Of a DNA stretch of 64,000 bases, positions 63,676-64,000 are shown piece after piece; position 1 is the stretch's first letter, and every line of letters begins with the position of its first letter. The DNA comes from Campylorhamphus procurvoides. Lineage: Eukaryota; Chordata; Aves; Passeriformes; Dendrocolaptidae. The notes under the pieces were generated by a model. It did no database searches, was not told the DNA's origin, and saw only the letters and a list, made by a program, of their open reading frames with translations. Location: positions 62,001 through 126,000 of the forward strand of contig WBMV01000289.1 of NCBI GenBank assembly GCA_013396655.1. The letters are read 5' to 3'. The position numbers and the translations under genes were made by a program.

Positions 63676-64000
63676 GGTTGTGCATTTGATTCTTTGAGAG
63701 AAGAACTGGATTTCTTTTCTTGTGATGACATCTAACTCCCTGAGGTGTGAAATCTGGAGGCACATTTGCCAGTCATGCACTGAACGACTATTACCTTCAT
63801 TTTTGAGGTACACTGTAAACTGAGAGAGCTTGGATACATAGAAATGTTCCAGGAACGAGGTTTACTTTCACCTCCCTGGGAAGAACATGCTCCTTGACAC
63901 GGGGGAAGGCTAATGCTGCTTCTTGCACCCTTTCAAGGGGTTCAGGAGCACGTGAAGGATGGATCTGGTGCTCATCCATCATCCTGCCAGGGTTTTAATT
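63676..64000. other. Unique noncoding sequence at the window edge
   Basis: 325 bp to the end of the window, with no recognisable feature. A short frame on the minus strand is of chance length. Confidence 0.55.

Noticed and set aside
63543..63731. Minus-strand frame rich in FILFY repeats
   Set aside because: It is the (AAAAT)n microsatellite read on the other strand, not a membrane protein.

Overview
The window reads as vertebrate, specifically avian (probably songbird), noncoding nuclear DNA. The evidence is the set of interspersed repeats: at least nine fragments of the CR1 LINE family, an LTR of the type seen in passerine endogenous retroviruses, and A-rich or purine-rich microsatellites. 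CpG is sparse, base composition is near-neutral, and no long coding frame, CpG island, tRNA or rRNA gene was seen. I found no protein-coding gene or exon that I can support. The open frames present are of a length expected by chance in 64 kb or lie inside CR1 copies. The window is therefore an intergenic stretch or part of a very large intron.

Layout. 1-7.4 kb is unique sequence with two small tandem duplications. 7.4-14.7 kb is the CR1-rich part: an inverted pair of CR1 3' ends (7.43-7.66 kb), a plus-strand 3' end (9.8-10.06 kb), a long minus-strand copy with an internal 361-bp duplication across a single-N gap (10.93-11.99 kb), and a plus-strand copy (14.23-14.67 kb). 14.7-32.1 kb is mostly unique sequence, with a 27-bp tandem repeat and a stop-poor GC-richer island at 29.7-30.5 kb. 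A probable solo LTR lies at 32.1-32.8 kb and another CR1 tail at 33.8-34.0 kb. An (AAAGGG)n array interrupted by a 10-N gap lies at 38.8-38.9 kb, close to a short CR1 tail. 39.3-50.0 kb is unique and includes several AT-rich blocks that look like candidate conserved regulatory sequence. A perfectly phased 10 x 41-bp minisatellite occupies 50.02-50.43 kb. Two more CR1 pieces follow, at 51.8-52.3 kb and 56.65-57.09 kb; the second is a decayed endonuclease-domain fragment of ORF2. The right end carries (GGAAA)n and (AAAAT)n microsatellites.

No gene network can be described. The most useful observations are structural: the 41-bp array that repeats a GATA-type site, the CR1 inverted repeat, the duplication at the assembly gap, and the G-run purine array. 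The suggested conserved blocks rest on visual impression only and need a genome alignment to test. I did not find a new biological system here.
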